Positions 1 through 8,714 are shown, counted from the first letter of the stretch. The stretch: DNA of 64,000 nucleotides from Planctomonas psychrotolerans (GCF_008642235.1 NZ_SJEV01000001.1:1612001-1676000); one strand, 5' to 3'. Program-made: numbers and translations. Notes: generated by a model not told the origin, from the sequence alone.

Positions 1-1333
1 GCAGTTGGAGCAGTGGCGCGACATCGATCAGCGTCGCCGCCCAGGAGGCTACACCGCAGGGCACGCTCACCACACCGACGATGCGCAGCGCGTTCGCGAA
101 CAGGGGAGCGGTCGGGATGCCGCTGACGACACCGACCCGCCACAGGGAGACGGCCCAATGCAGCGAGTACGCGAGGGTCTGGCCCACGGCGACACCGACC
201 GGTCCCCACGGCACGCCCGCGAGCATGATGACCACCATGACGGGCCGCACGGCGAGGAACATGCGCAGCTGCGCCCCGGTCAGCCCGAGCGACAGATACA
301 TCCAGTAGGAGATCTGCGCCATGGCGCGGAACACCCCGCCGATCGCCAGGATCGCGAAGATTGGGGCCACTCCGGCCCAGCGGTCGCCGAAGAGCACGGC
401 AACGAGGGGAACGGCAAGACCTGCGCTCACGGCGAATACGCTCGCCGTGACGTACGCTCCCACGAGCTGCGCCTTCAGGAGGTACCGCTGATAGCGCTCC
501 TTCTCGTCCTGGATCTGCGAGAGCACCGGCAGCGCGACTCTCGTCATGGGCGCGTTGATCTGATTGAGCGGGGTCATCAGCAGCTGATACGCACGATCGT
601 AGAGACCGAGCGGACCCGCTCCCCAGACCACGCCGATGGCGATGCTGTCCACGTTCTTGGTGAGGTAGCTGATCGCCTGAGTACCGAGCAGTCCACCGCC
701 GAAGCGCATGAACCGTCGGATGGAGACGTGCCGCTGGGGGAGTCCGGGCTTCCAGCGCGAGAGGACGACGCAGAGCAGGAAGGAGACCATCGTCGTGGTC
801 AACTGCTGCAGGATGATCGCCCAGTACGACATGCCGGCCAGTGCGCCGATCACCCCGGCGAGGATGCCGACGGTGACGCAGACGATGTCCACGGTGGCGA
901 GTGCGGTGAACTGCATGCGCCTCGTCAGATCGGCCTTGAACTGCGTGTTGAGGCCACCGATGAGGAAGGACGCCGACAGGGCGTACACGATCGCGAGCAG
1001 CCGGTCGTCGCCGTAAAGCAGCACGATGAGCGGCGCCGCGAGGATGGCGAGCAGCGTGCAGGCGGCGCCGAGTGCCGTGTTGGCCCAGAACAGGTTGGTG
1101 CGCTCGTCGTTGCTCAGCGTCTTGGACTGGATGGCCGCGCTCGAGAGGCCGAAGTCGCGGATGACCTCCGCGAAGCTGACCACCGCGGCGGCCATGGCGA
1201 CCAGTCCGAAGTCCCCGGGCACCAGCAGGCGGGCGAGGATGATCGTCGACCCGAACTGCAGTGCGACCCGGAGCAACTGGCTGAGGAGCGTGACACCCGA
1301 TCCGCGCGCGGCGGCGTCGGCAAGATTCACCAC
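1..1333 (-). CDS. Polysaccharide flippase (Wzx/MATE-like), 3' end outside window
   Basis: About 444 residues are visible, running off the window edge with no stop. The protein is almost wholly hydrophobic, with roughly 11-12 membrane segments. Near the N-terminus it reads TIILARLLVPGDFGLVAMA, the signature of the polysaccharide-biosynthesis/MATE flippase superfamily, followed by a charged IRDFGLSSA loop. Members move lipid-linked oligosaccharide repeat units across the membrane. I chose the first of two adjacent GTG codons, which has a GGGGG ribosome site 5 nt upstream. A glycosyltransferase and a priming sugar transferase lie upstream on the same strand, so a role in exopolysaccharide export is likely. 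The substrate is unknown. Confidence 0.85.
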   Translation of the reverse strand, partial: MVNLADAAARGSGVTLLSQLLRVALQFGSTIILARLLVPGDFGLVAMAAAVVSFAEVIRDFGLSSAAIQSKTLSNDERTNLFWANTALGAACTLLAILAAPLIVLLYGDDRLLAIVYALSASFLIGGLNTQFKADLTRRMQFTALATVDIVCVTVGILAGVIGALAGMSYWAIILQQLTTTMVSFLLCVVLSRWKPGLPQRHVSIRRFMRFGGGLLGTQAISYLTKNVDSIAIGVVWGAGPLGLYDRAYQLLMTPLNQINAPMTRVALPVLSQIQDEKERYQRYLLKAQLVGAYVTASVFAVSAGLAVPLVAVLFGDRWAGVAPIFAILAIGGVFRAMAQISYWMYLSLGLTGAQLRMFLAVRPVMVVIMLAGVPWGPVGVAVGQTLAYSLHWAVSLWRVGVVSGIPTAPLFANALRIVGVVSVPCGVASWAATLIDVAPLLQL

Positions 1334-1540
1334 GACATCCCCCGATCCCCCACCGCGTACACGTTAGCGTTACGCGGCGTTCGGGACCGCACGCAGGCAT
1401 GCACGCGCGATCGAGAGAAGAGCGGGAGAGGTGCTGTCGGGCGCGGCCGGCCGGTCATGCCCCCGGCCGCGACAGGGCACGGTCGTGTTCCCGGCCCGAA
1501 CGGGTCGCGGGTGCAACCGGCCGGACCGGGAACGGACTCG

Positions 1541-2947
1541 TCAACTGGCGGCCTTGGGCGATACCGGGTCGAACTCGTCGGCGTCCGCAGCGTCGACCGC
1601 CACGGGGGAGAAAGCGCCGACGGTTCCGTCGCGGGACTCGCCCGCGAATCGGTCGAGCGCCGCGGCGAGGGCGGCGTCGAGCACCGCGGCCGGAGCGGAG
1701 TCGAGCGCGCCGTCGAGCGTGGGCGGCGTGGTGTCGAGGCGCGTGGCAGGTTCCCAGGGAACGTCGGAGCGCTTGGCGTCGCTCAGCCCGTGGGTGGAAT
1801 ACCCGTCGAAGAGCCGCCGCGCGAGCGCCTCGTAGCCGTCGGTGACCCGATCCCAGTCGTACGTCGCCTCGGCGCGGTCCTGCAGGCGGAGCCCGCAGCG
1901 CAGCGTGTCGGGCACGTCCGCTTCCGCATGCTCCAGCAGCGTGGCGAGGTCGAGGCCGTCGGTGAAGAACTGCCCGTCGTTGCCGAGCACCTCGCGGTTG
2001 AACACTACGTCGTAGGCGAGCACGGCGGTGCCCGCTCCCATGGCGCGCAGGAGAGACGGGTTGGTGCCGCCGACGGAGTGGCCGTGCACGTACGTGAGTG
2101 CGTTGGCGTACAACTGGTCCAACTGTTCCTGGTCCCAGACACCGCCGAGCATGTGCACGCGCGGGTCCGACTCGGCCGCCGTGCGGATGCCGTCGGTGTA
2201 TTCCTCGGAGTACGGCGCCGAACCCACCACGACCAACGGATAGATCGACTTGCTCGCGATGTACCCCGAGACGATGACGTCGACGTGGTTCTCCGGCTCG
2301 AAACGCGCCACCACGAGGTGGTACTTGCCCGCCTCGAGACCCAGCTCCGCCAGACGCTCGCTGGAGGGGTCGCGCAGGATCGGCGCACCGTAGGTGAGCA
2401 GCTCAGTCGGAATGCCGAATTCGTGGTCGTAGTAGTCGGCGATCCCCTTCGCGTCGGAGATCAACGCGTCAGCGGTACGCACGGCGGACTGCTCGGCCCA
2501 GCGGTAGTAGCGGCGACCCGTCTTGCCCCATTTGCCGCGCTTCCACTCGAGGCCGTCGACGTGCACGGCGGTGGGGACCTTGCGGGAGCGGATGGCGGGG
2601 ATGAACGGTGCATTCGCCGCGTTGAAGACGAAGGCCACGTCCTGACGGCGCGAAAGCATCATGTGAACGGCGGACAGTGCGGTGTGGGTGAGTGTTTCGA
2701 GCGACTTCAGGTGCAGCGCGGGCAGGTGCACGAGCTTCATGCCGAGGTGCGTCTTCGGACGCTCGCCGGTGGTACGGCAGTAGACCGTCACCTCGTGGCC
2801 CCGCGCGGTGAGGCGCTGGCCGATCTCTTCGATCGCGGTCTCGAAACCGCCATAGGCCGCAGGCACCCCGCGGGTGCCGACCATGGCGATGCGGAGCTTG
2901 GCGCCCGGGTTCGAGCGGCCCTTCGGGGAATGGGTGCTGTGCGTCAT
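1541..2947 (-). CDS. Glycosyltransferase with DUF1972-type N-terminus
   Basis: 468 residues. It starts close to AMVGTRGVPAAYGGFETA, typical of the DUF1972/rhamnosyltransferase family of GT-B glycosyltransferases. HSVGGTNPSLLRAMGAG near residues 300-315 matches the nucleotide-sugar-binding segment of GT4-like enzymes. It probably adds a sugar to a lipid-linked exopolysaccharide unit at the inner membrane face. The ATG overlaps the stop of the upstream sugar transferase (TGATG), implying translational coupling. The last ~70 residues are Ala/Asp-rich and probably disordered. Donor and acceptor cannot be told from sequence. Confidence 0.87.
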   Translation of the reverse strand: MTHSTHSPKGRSNPGAKLRIAMVGTRGVPAAYGGFETAIEEIGQRLTARGHEVTVYCRTTGERPKTHLGMKLVHLPALHLKSLETLTHTALSAVHMMLSRRQDVAFVFNAANAPFIPAIRSRKVPTAVHVDGLEWKRGKWGKTGRRYYRWAEQSAVRTADALISDAKGIADYYDHEFGIPTELLTYGAPILRDPSSERLAELGLEAGKYHLVVARFEPENHVDVIVSGYIASKSIYPLVVVGSAPYSEEYTDGIRTAAESDPRVHMLGGVWDQEQLDQLYANALTYVHGHSVGGTNPSLLRAMGAGTAVLAYDVVFNREVLGNDGQFFTDGLDLATLLEHAEADVPDTLRCGLRLQDRAEATYDWDRVTDGYEALARRLFDGYSTHGLSDAKRSDVPWEPATRLDTTPPTLDGALDSAPAAVLDAALAAALDRFAGESRDGTVGAFSPVAVDAADADEFDPVSPKAAS

Positions 2948-4491
2948 CAGAACGCTCCAATCGGCTTGAGAAGTACTCGGAACGTTCGCCAGATGATCAT
3001 GAGGTCGCCGGTGAGGCTCCAGTTCTCGACGTAGTACAGATCGAGACGGACGCTCTCCTCCCAGCTGAGGTTGGACCGGCCGTTGACCTGCCACATCCCG
3101 GTGAGGCCCGGCTTGATGTAGAGCCGGCGGTGCACGTGGCTCTCATACGCCAGCACCTCGCGCTGGAGGGGCGGACGGGGGCCGACCAGGCTCATGTCAC
3201 CGACGAGGATGTTCCATAGCTGGGGCAGTTCATCGAGTGAGTACTTGCGGAGGGTCTTGCCTGCGCGGGTGATCCGCGGGTCGTTCTTGATCTTGAAGAG
3301 GATGCCCGCGCCCTCGTTGCGGTCGAGCAGGCTGGCGAGGTCGTCCTCCGCCGTCTCCACCATGGACCGGAACTTGAGCATGTGGAACGTGCGCCCATTG
3401 CGGCCGACCCGCTCCTGGCGGAACAGCACGGGTCCGGGGCTGTCGACGCGCACGATCACCGCGAGCACGAGGAGCAGTGGGGAGAGGACGAGGAGGGCCC
3501 CACCCGATACCGCCATGTCGAACAGGCGCTTCAGCACGTGCTTGCCGCCCTCGTACTGCGGCAGCTCGACGTGCATGAGCGGCAGGCCCTCGACCGGACG
3601 GAAGTGGATGCGCGGGCCGGCGATGTTGGTGAGGCGCGAGGCCACCACGAGTTCGGCGTTCGTGCCTTCGAGATCCCAGCCGAGGTTGCGGATGTAGTGG
3701 TTACCGGCACTCGGCTGGCCGGCGACGATCACGACGTCCGCGCCGAGCGACGCCGCGGCGCGTGCCACCCGGGAGAGGTCGGACACGACCGGGATGCGCA
3801 GCGAGTCGATGGTCACGCATCCGGTGGGGTCGCCGTCGAGCGCGGTGCCGACGACCTGGTAGGCGGCACCGGACTTGCGGTGGATCTGTCCGACGACGTA
3901 CTCGACGTCCTCGCGCTCACCCACCACGATGGCGCGCGACAGGTAGTGGCCGTACTGGCGCTGCCGGGTGAGCCACTGACGCCAGAGCCACCGGCTGAGT
4001 GCGAGCCCGGCGAGACCGAGCGGCAGCGCGACGATGAAGAACCCCCGGGCGATCTGCACGCCGAGGATGAGGAATGCGATGGCGAGGAGACCGAAGGTCC
4101 AGGCGCTCGCGTTCACCACCCGCTTGTACTCCGTCACGCCGATGCCGAGCACACGGGCATCACGCGTGCGGTACGCGCCGAGGATGCACAGCCAGGTGAC
4201 GACGATGACGGCGGAGATCGTTCCGTAGTCGGCGGGGAACGCCCCGAGTGCCGAATACGTGTCGGGCACGCCGAAGCGGAGGAAGAACGAGAGCACGACC
4301 GCGGCGAGGATGATCACCGTGTCGGTGATCAGGAGCTTGTTGCGGTACCGGCGGGCCCAGGTGGACCCGGGTGACGGGGCGTTCGGGGCGCTCGGCGCGG
4401 CGAGCGTGTCGACGAATCGGGGCTCGGCACGGCGCTTGGAGCGAAGTGGTGGGGTAGCGGTCGCGGTGGGTTTCTCGTGGAGAACACTCAC
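2947..4491 (-). CDS. Polyprenyl-phosphate sugar-1-phosphate transferase (priming enzyme)
   Basis: About 514 residues from the GTG chosen here; a TTG at 4581 would add 30 residues. The N-terminal half has four membrane segments and a CoA-binding-like cytoplasmic domain (IVVGEREDVEYVV). After a fifth membrane segment comes the bacterial sugar transferase domain (PF02397), with LFRQERVGRNGRTFHMLKFR, SLDELPQLWNILVGDMSLVG and PRPPLQREV. This WbaP/WcaJ-type enzyme starts exopolysaccharide repeat synthesis by moving a sugar phosphate to undecaprenyl phosphate. It is the first gene of the run including the glycosyltransferase and probably the flippase. The ribosome site at the GTG is weak, so the start is uncertain. 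Confidence 0.88.
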   Translation of the reverse strand: MSVLHEKPTATATPPLRSKRRAEPRFVDTLAAPSAPNAPSPGSTWARRYRNKLLITDTVIILAAVVLSFFLRFGVPDTYSALGAFPADYGTISAVIVVTWLCILGAYRTRDARVLGIGVTEYKRVVNASAWTFGLLAIAFLILGVQIARGFFIVALPLGLAGLALSRWLWRQWLTRQRQYGHYLSRAIVVGEREDVEYVVGQIHRKSGAAYQVVGTALDGDPTGCVTIDSLRIPVVSDLSRVARAAASLGADVVIVAGQPSAGNHYIRNLGWDLEGTNAELVVASRLTNIAGPRIHFRPVEGLPLMHVELPQYEGGKHVLKRLFDMAVSGGALLVLSPLLLVLAVIVRVDSPGPVLFRQERVGRNGRTFHMLKFRSMVETAEDDLASLLDRNEGAGILFKIKNDPRITRAGKTLRKYSLDELPQLWNILVGDMSLVGPRPPLQREVLAYESHVHRRLYIKPGLTGMWQVNGRSNLSWEESVRLDLYYVENWSLTGDLMIIWRTFRVLLKPIGAF

Positions 4492-4883
4492 GATGGGTCC
4501 GGGTCGTTCGGGTGTCGGGTGGGCTGCCAGCCGGTGGGTAGCCGGTGCTGCGGGGTGGCGTACATCAAGCAAAGCCTGCAATTCGGGAAGGTACAGGTCG
4601 TATGAGGGGCATCGCGGGACGGGTGTTGGGGCACCGCGGTCGCGGAGGGTGGAACTGACGTCGCAGTTGGGTGCAACGGCGTCGCTGTAGGGGCGGGGTC
4701 TCGGAGTTAGGGAGCTCCACGGTAGCTAACGGGTGAATTCTTCGCCAGAGAAAGGTGAAAAATCTTTAGCTATCGATGAATCGACACTAGCGCCAAGAGT
4801 ACCCTGATGGACACCCCAATTTGGGGGGAGCAGGAAATAGGTCGGTCTTCGATGAAACGAGGCGGGATCTAATCGGGCGGGAT
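4492..4883. other. Intergenic region upstream of the exopolysaccharide genes
   Basis: No gene seen in about 390 bases. The stretch 4736-4830 is unusually AT-rich for this genome. It holds a palindrome at about 4814-4826 (CCCCAA-T-TTGGGG) and a GTTAG...CTAAC inverted pair near 4706-4730. These fit a promoter and regulator-binding region for the leftward exopolysaccharide genes. A 14-15 bp unit containing GGGATCTAATCGG is tandemly duplicated at 4862-4890, against the 3' end of the TspO-like gene. Confidence 0.45.
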
Positions 4884-5708
4884 CTAATCGGTCGCGGACG
4901 CCGTGCGGCGGGAAGCGCGGAGCCGCAGGGCGACGGTCGCAACGGCGACTCCGATCGCCGCCACGGTCGCCGTGACTGCAGCGGGCTGGGAGAGCAGGGT
5001 GCCGTTCGTTCGAGCCACCGCAACCCACGCGAGTCCCCAGCACAGCGCGAGCGCGGGAGCGAACCGCCCGCCGCTCCGCACGGCGAGCAGCACGCCGACG
5101 AGCCCGGCGGTCGCCAGCACCAGCACCGCCGCCGCATCGAGCGACAGGCCGGGGAGGCGGACCCTGATATCGGTCAGGTACGCCGTGATGTTGGCGGCCG
5201 TCGCTACGCAGACCCAACCGAGGTAGAGGCCCATCGTGCCGTCGACCACGATCGCTTCGACCGCACCGGACGGGCGGGTGCGGAGGATCTCGAGGAAGGT
5301 GTACGCGAGGGTGGCGAGCAATGCGACGATGACGATCACGCTCATCAGGAGAAGGCCTGCCTGCACGCTGAGGATCCATGCCGCATTGAGAAGGAGCGTC
5401 ACGGCGACGGGATAACCGAGGCGGCGCATGCGTGGACTCGCCGTGTGAGCCGGGAGGAATTGCCACACGGCGAAGGCGAGCAGTCCCGCGTAGATGACGG
5501 ACCAGATGGCGAATGCCGGGCCGGCCGGCGCGATGGGCGTCGAGTCGGCACTGAGTGCGCCGCCCGCGGCCTCGTCGATGGGCGTGCCACCTACGGCACC
5601 CGAGCCAATGACGGCTCCGACCACCGCCACGACGGCGCTCGCCGCGACGGTCCACTGGCGCACCCGATCCCTCGAGCCCGCCGCCGAACGGTCGTTGCGT
5701 CCTGCCAT
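4884..5708 (-). CDS. TspO/MBR-like (tryptophan-rich sensory protein-like) membrane protein
   Basis: 274 residues with about seven predicted membrane helices. The segment PAGPAFAIWSVIYAGLLAF resembles the first-helix signature (P-x-G-x-x-F-x-x-x-W-x-x-x-Y) of TspO/MBR-type proteins, and NAAW recurs in helix 3. Classical TspO proteins have five helices and ~160 residues, so this belongs to the longer actinobacterial relatives of unknown ligand. It is divergent from a MarR regulator and shares with it a 32-bp palindrome at 5733-5764, so MarR control is likely. The family call is moderate. Confidence 0.6.
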   Translation of the reverse strand: MAGRNDRSAAGSRDRVRQWTVAASAVVAVVGAVIGSGAVGGTPIDEAAGGALSADSTPIAPAGPAFAIWSVIYAGLLAFAVWQFLPAHTASPRMRRLGYPVAVTLLLNAAWILSVQAGLLLMSVIVIVALLATLAYTFLEILRTRPSGAVEAIVVDGTMGLYLGWVCVATAANITAYLTDIRVRLPGLSLDAAAVLVLATAGLVGVLLAVRSGGRFAPALALCWGLAWVAVARTNGTLLSQPAAVTATVAAIGVAVATVALRLRASRRTASATD

Positions 5709-5732
5709 CTCGTGCTCCCGCCGTGTTCAGTC

Positions 5733-5764
5733 GGTCGAATAGTAAGCCAGCTTACTATTCGACC
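5733..5764. promoter_or_regulatory. Perfect 32-bp palindrome, probable MarR operator
   Basis: Two 15-bp arms, starting GGTCGAATAGTAAGC and repeated as the exact reverse complement, are separated by CA. The site lies midway between the divergent TspO-like and MarR genes and covers the -35 region of the proposed MarR promoter (-10 TAGGTT at 5772-5777). MarR dimers bind palindromes of this kind. A perfect 15+15 match is longer than usual. Confidence 0.75.
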
Positions 5765-5771
5765 GTAGCAG

Positions 5772-5777
5772 TAGGTT
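5772..5777 (+). promoter_or_regulatory. -10 box (TAGGTT) of the MarR gene, leaderless
   Basis: A TANNNT hexamer ends 6 nt before the ATG at 5784, so transcription should begin at or next to the start codon. No Shine-Dalgarno sequence precedes the ATG. Confidence 0.5.
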
Positions 5778-5783
5778 GTTCGC

Positions 5784-6281
5784 ATGACCGCGTCCCCGCC
5801 GAGCCCGCACGGGGGCGACGGTGACGCGATGGAGTCGTGGCCCACCGGCCGGCTCCTCTCGACGGCCGCGAGGCTGGTCGAGCATGCCTGGGTCGAGGCA
5901 CTGGCGCGGCTGGGGATCACGCATGCCGGGCTCATCGTGCTGCACCTGCTCGGGGACGGACCGCTCAGTCAGACGGAGCTGGCGCGGCGTGCCCGCGTGC
6001 AGACCCAAACGATGTCGCGCACACTCGAGCGCCTGCAACGCGACGGATACGTGAAGCGCACTGCGGACCCGGGTGATCGCCGCCGCCACCGCGTGACCCG
6101 CACGAGTGCGGGCAGGAGGGCGTGGGAGTCGGCGCACACCCTCGAAAGGGATCTTTTCCCGCCCCTCGCGCATCACGACGAGGTTCGCGCAGCGCTGCTC
6201 TCGATCATCTCCGCCACTGCGTCGAAGCGATGGTCCTCCTTCCCCGAGGTTGCCGACCCGCCGCGTCACCCCGCGGACTAG
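5784..6281 (+). CDS. MarR family transcriptional regulator
   Basis: 165 residues. The winged helix-turn-helix has the recognition region LSQTELARRARVQTQTMSRT (about 61-80) and the wing YVKRTADPGDRRRHRVTRT, typical of MarR proteins. The family binds palindromes as dimers, usually as repressors released by small ligands. The gene is divergent from the TspO-like gene and appears leaderless. The palindrome at 5733-5764 is the obvious binding site, giving autoregulation and control of the membrane protein. The ligand is unknown. Confidence 0.9.
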   Translation: MTASPPSPHGGDGDAMESWPTGRLLSTAARLVEHAWVEALARLGITHAGLIVLHLLGDGPLSQTELARRARVQTQTMSRTLERLQRDGYVKRTADPGDRRRHRVTRTSAGRRAWESAHTLERDLFPPLAHHDEVRAALLSIISATASKRWSSFPEVADPPRHPAD

Positions 6282-6309
6282 GGTCGGAACCAACCCCTAA
6301 GGAGACCTC

Positions 6310-6549
6310 ATGACCGACGCAGGCGAACAGAACTCCCCGATCATGGACGGCGCGAACGAGGCCCGCACCGAGGACGGGCTCGACGACAAGGCACGCGGCA
6401 TCCTCGACCAGACGCTCCAGGACATGACGGGATCGTCGCAGAGCGAGGTGCTCGAGCAGCTGCGCCATCGCTTCGCGGAGGCCGACGTGCCGGTGTCCGA
6501 CGACGTGCTGCAGCGCGAAGCGGGCAGGATCGCGAGCAGTACCTCCTGA
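6310..6549 (+). CDS. Small hypothetical protein
   Basis: 79 residues, acidic, no membrane segment. A good ribosome site (AAGGAG) lies 7 nt before the ATG. The middle reads ARGILDQTLQDMTGSS and LEQLRHRFAEADVPVSDD, consistent with a short helical protein. I recognise no family. It follows the MarR gene by 28 bases on the same strand and may be cotranscribed. Confidence 0.7.
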   Translation: MTDAGEQNSPIMDGANEARTEDGLDDKARGILDQTLQDMTGSSQSEVLEQLRHRFAEADVPVSDDVLQREAGRIASSTS

Positions 6550-6735
6550 GGACGAACACCGGAGCTCGAGCCGACCGAACGGTCGTCCTCTCCGGTGCAT
6601 TGTGCTGGGAGAACGTTCCGATACCCCGTATCGGTGAACGCGACAACCCCCTTGTCAGGGCATTCCCATGCGTCTTCCATGGAACGTGGGACACCGGCAG
6701 CTAGGCCGGGTCACCGTTAGCCAAAGGAGCGAACT

Positions 6736-7485
6736 ATGGTCAATGACCTGACAGGCGGCACGCAGCCGCAGACGAAGACCTCCACAGCTCAGCAGGAGGC
6801 AGCCGGCGTCGCCGGTGACGCAGCCAGCGCCGGACAGCACGTGGCCGGTGTGGCCAAGGGCCAGGCGTCCAAGGTCGTATCGGAAGCCGGATCGCAGGCG
6901 AAGAACCTGTTCTCGCAGGTGAAGGGCGAGGTTTCCAGCCAGGCAGGCACGCAGCAGAAGCGAGTCACCGAGGGCCTGCAGTCCGTGTCCAAGGAGCTCT
7001 CCTCCATGGCCGAGAAGACCGAGGGCGGCGGCCTCGCCTCCGACCTGGTCTCCCAGGCGGCCAGCCGAGTGGGAAGCGTCGCAGACTGGCTCGACGGTCG
7101 TGACGCCGGATCGCTTCTCGACGAGGTCAAGACCTTCGCCCGTCGTCGTCCCGGCGTCTTCATCGCCGTCGCGGCAGGAGCCGGCCTTCTGGCCGGACGC
7201 CTGACCAAGGCGATCACGAGTGACTCGCCGTCCGACAACTCCCCGTCGGGTGGTTCGTCCTACCCCAACACGACCTCCTACCCGTCCACGGGTTCCGGCT
7301 ACGCCGCCGGCCTCGGTTCCACCTCCGGTGCCGCGGGTTACACCGCCGCCGGCGGAACTGTCCCGGCAGCCGTGGGAGAGCCCCTCGATGACGGCATCGT
7401 TTACGACGACTCCAGCTACGTGGAGTTCGAGCCGGGCGTCGACCCGGTAACCGGCCTGCGTAACCAGGGTGGAGACCGACTGTGA
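6736..7485 (+). CDS. Repeat-rich stress-type protein, first gene of the holin-like/DUF3618 operon
   Basis: 249 residues with ribosome site AAAGGAG. The first ~110 residues are Ala/Gln/Lys-rich amphipathic helix (SEAGSQAKNLFSQVKGEVSS), resembling LEA or apolipoprotein-like repeats. A GVFIAVAAGAGLLAGRLTK segment (about 139-157) could insert in the membrane. A Gly/Ser/Tyr-rich tail follows. The stop overlaps the GTG of the holin-like gene, so the three genes through 8584 form an operon. Function unknown; envelope or osmotic stress is inferred from composition and neighbours. Confidence 0.75.
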   Translation: MVNDLTGGTQPQTKTSTAQQEAAGVAGDAASAGQHVAGVAKGQASKVVSEAGSQAKNLFSQVKGEVSSQAGTQQKRVTEGLQSVSKELSSMAEKTEGGGLASDLVSQAASRVGSVADWLDGRDAGSLLDEVKTFARRRPGVFIAVAAGAGLLAGRLTKAITSDSPSDNSPSGGSSYPNTTSYPSTGSGYAAGLGSTSGAAGYTAAGGTVPAAVGEPLDDGIVYDDSSYVEFEPGVDPVTGLRNQGGDRL

Positions 7486-7943
7486 CGGATCACATCTCCG
7501 GAACGGCACACCCTGTGTCCGGCTCGACGGGTCCTGAGCCCGGATCGGCCGAGGACCGCGCGGCGAACACGTCGCTGGGTGACCTGCTCGGTGAGGTGAC
7601 GAAGGACCTCTCCACGCTGATGCGTCAGGAAGTGGAGCTGGCCAAGGCGGAAGCGAAGCAGTCCGCATCCAAGGCGGGCAAGGGCGCCGGGATGTTCGGC
7701 GGTGCCGGACTCGCGGGCTACATGGCCCTCCTGTTCCTGTCGCTCGCGCTGTGGGTTGCCATCGGTTACCTGATCGGTCTCGCATGGTCCGGCCTCGTCG
7801 TCGCCATCATCTACGGCATCGTCGCCTTCGTGCTGTACAAGCGCGGCAAGAAGGAAATGGAGCAGGTCAAGGGCCTGCCCAAGACCGCCGATTCACTCAA
7901 GAAGATTCCAGAGACACTGAAGAAAGACGAGGGACCGCGATGA
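7482..7943 (+). CDS. Phage-holin-like membrane protein (PF07332 type)
   Basis: 153 residues. An amphipathic region (LGEVTKDLSTLMRQEVELAK) comes before two membrane helices at about 68-92 and 96-115. This matches the chromosomal putative actinobacterial holin-X family, commonly followed by DUF3618 proteins. Despite the name there is no phage context here. It starts at a GTG overlapping the previous stop (GTGA) and ends overlapping the next start (ATGA). An envelope role is likely; a lytic one is not supported. Confidence 0.85.
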   Translation: MTDHISGTAHPVSGSTGPEPGSAEDRAANTSLGDLLGEVTKDLSTLMRQEVELAKAEAKQSASKAGKGAGMFGGAGLAGYMALLFLSLALWVAIGYLIGLAWSGLVVAIIYGIVAFVLYKRGKKEMEQVKGLPKTADSLKKIPETLKKDEGPR

Positions 7944-8584
7944 GCAACGATCCAGACCAGATTCGTGCCGACATCGAGCGCACGCGACGTGAACTCGGCA
8001 GCGACGTCGACGCACTGGCCGACAAGGTCAGCCCGTCGAGCATCGCGCACCGCCAGACCGAGAAGGTCAAGTCCAAATTCTCCGACGTAAAGGACAAGGT
8101 CATGGGAGCTGCATCCGACGCACAAGACAAGGTCATGGGAGTCGCCTCCGACGCTCAGAGCAAGGTCAAGGGCGCCGCATCCGACGTACACGGCTCGGGT
8201 TCGTCCGCTCTGTCGTCCGCGAGTGACGCCGTCACCGGTGCCCCCAAGGCGGTCGCCCGCAAGGCGAGCGGTAACCCGCTCGCCGTGGGACTCATCGCCT
8301 TCGGAGCCGGCTGGCTGATCTCCTCGCTCATCCCGGTCACCGACCGTGAGAGCGAGCTGGGGGACTCCGTCAAAGAGGCCGCCAAGCCGCTCGTGCACGA
8401 GGTCACCGACGCCGCCAAGGGCGTCGCGGAGAACCTCAAGGAGCCGATGCAGGACGCAGCCCAGTCGGTCAAGGAGACCGCGCAGGACGCTGCCAGCACG
8501 GTCAAGGAAGAGGGCGCGTCCGCGGCCAGCGATGTCAAGGACCGCGCACAGGACGCCAAGCAGAACGTTCAGGGTTCCAACTGA
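7940..8584 (+). CDS. DUF3618 domain-containing protein
   Basis: 214 residues. The N-terminus DQIRADIERTRRELGSDVDA is the DUF3618 signature. Next are three near-identical units related to DKVMGAASDAQ (about 47-80), one membrane segment near 115-132 (LAVGLIAFGAGWLISSL), and a tail of amphipathic Ala/Lys/Glu repeats (KETAQDAASTVKEEG). The tail resembles LEA proteins. It is the last gene of the operon, followed by a terminator-like hairpin. A membrane-tethered structural role in stress is plausible but unproven. Confidence 0.85.
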   Translation: MSNDPDQIRADIERTRRELGSDVDALADKVSPSSIAHRQTEKVKSKFSDVKDKVMGAASDAQDKVMGVASDAQSKVKGAASDVHGSGSSALSSASDAVTGAPKAVARKASGNPLAVGLIAFGAGWLISSLIPVTDRESELGDSVKEAAKPLVHEVTDAAKGVAENLKEPMQDAAQSVKETAQDAASTVKEEGASAASDVKDRAQDAKQNVQGSN

Positions 8585-8609
8585 TCCCACGCGTTTCGCA
8601 CGGAAGCAC

Positions 8610-8643
8610 AGTGGCCGATCGCCCCTCGGGGTGGTCGGCCACT
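8610..8643 (+). terminator. Terminator-like hairpin after the DUF3618 operon
   Basis: AGTGGCCGA pairs with TCGGCCACT around a GC-rich inner stem, starting 26 bases after the stop. There is no clear U-tract, as is common in high-GC genomes. Confidence 0.6.
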
Positions 8644-8714
8644 TCCGCGTGTCCGACCCGGGCCAGTCCCGCCGCTGCAATGTCGGCGCCGTCGGACGGT
8701 CGGTTCGGTAACCC

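Noticed and set aside
5-3034. A 1009-codon open frame on the forward strand
   Set aside because: It lies opposite the flippase, glycosyltransferase and sugar transferase genes and is a product of high third-position GC; its translation is Arg/His/Glu-rich with no recognisable motif.
6618-6634. Hairpin CCGATAC-CCC-GTATCGG as a terminator or stress promoter
   Set aside because: The stem is short and isolated and does not match a stress-sigma pattern I can defend; left unassigned.
7482-7943. Phage remnant suggested by the holin-like gene
   Set aside because: PF07332-type proteins are normal chromosomal genes in actinobacteria and no other phage gene is present.
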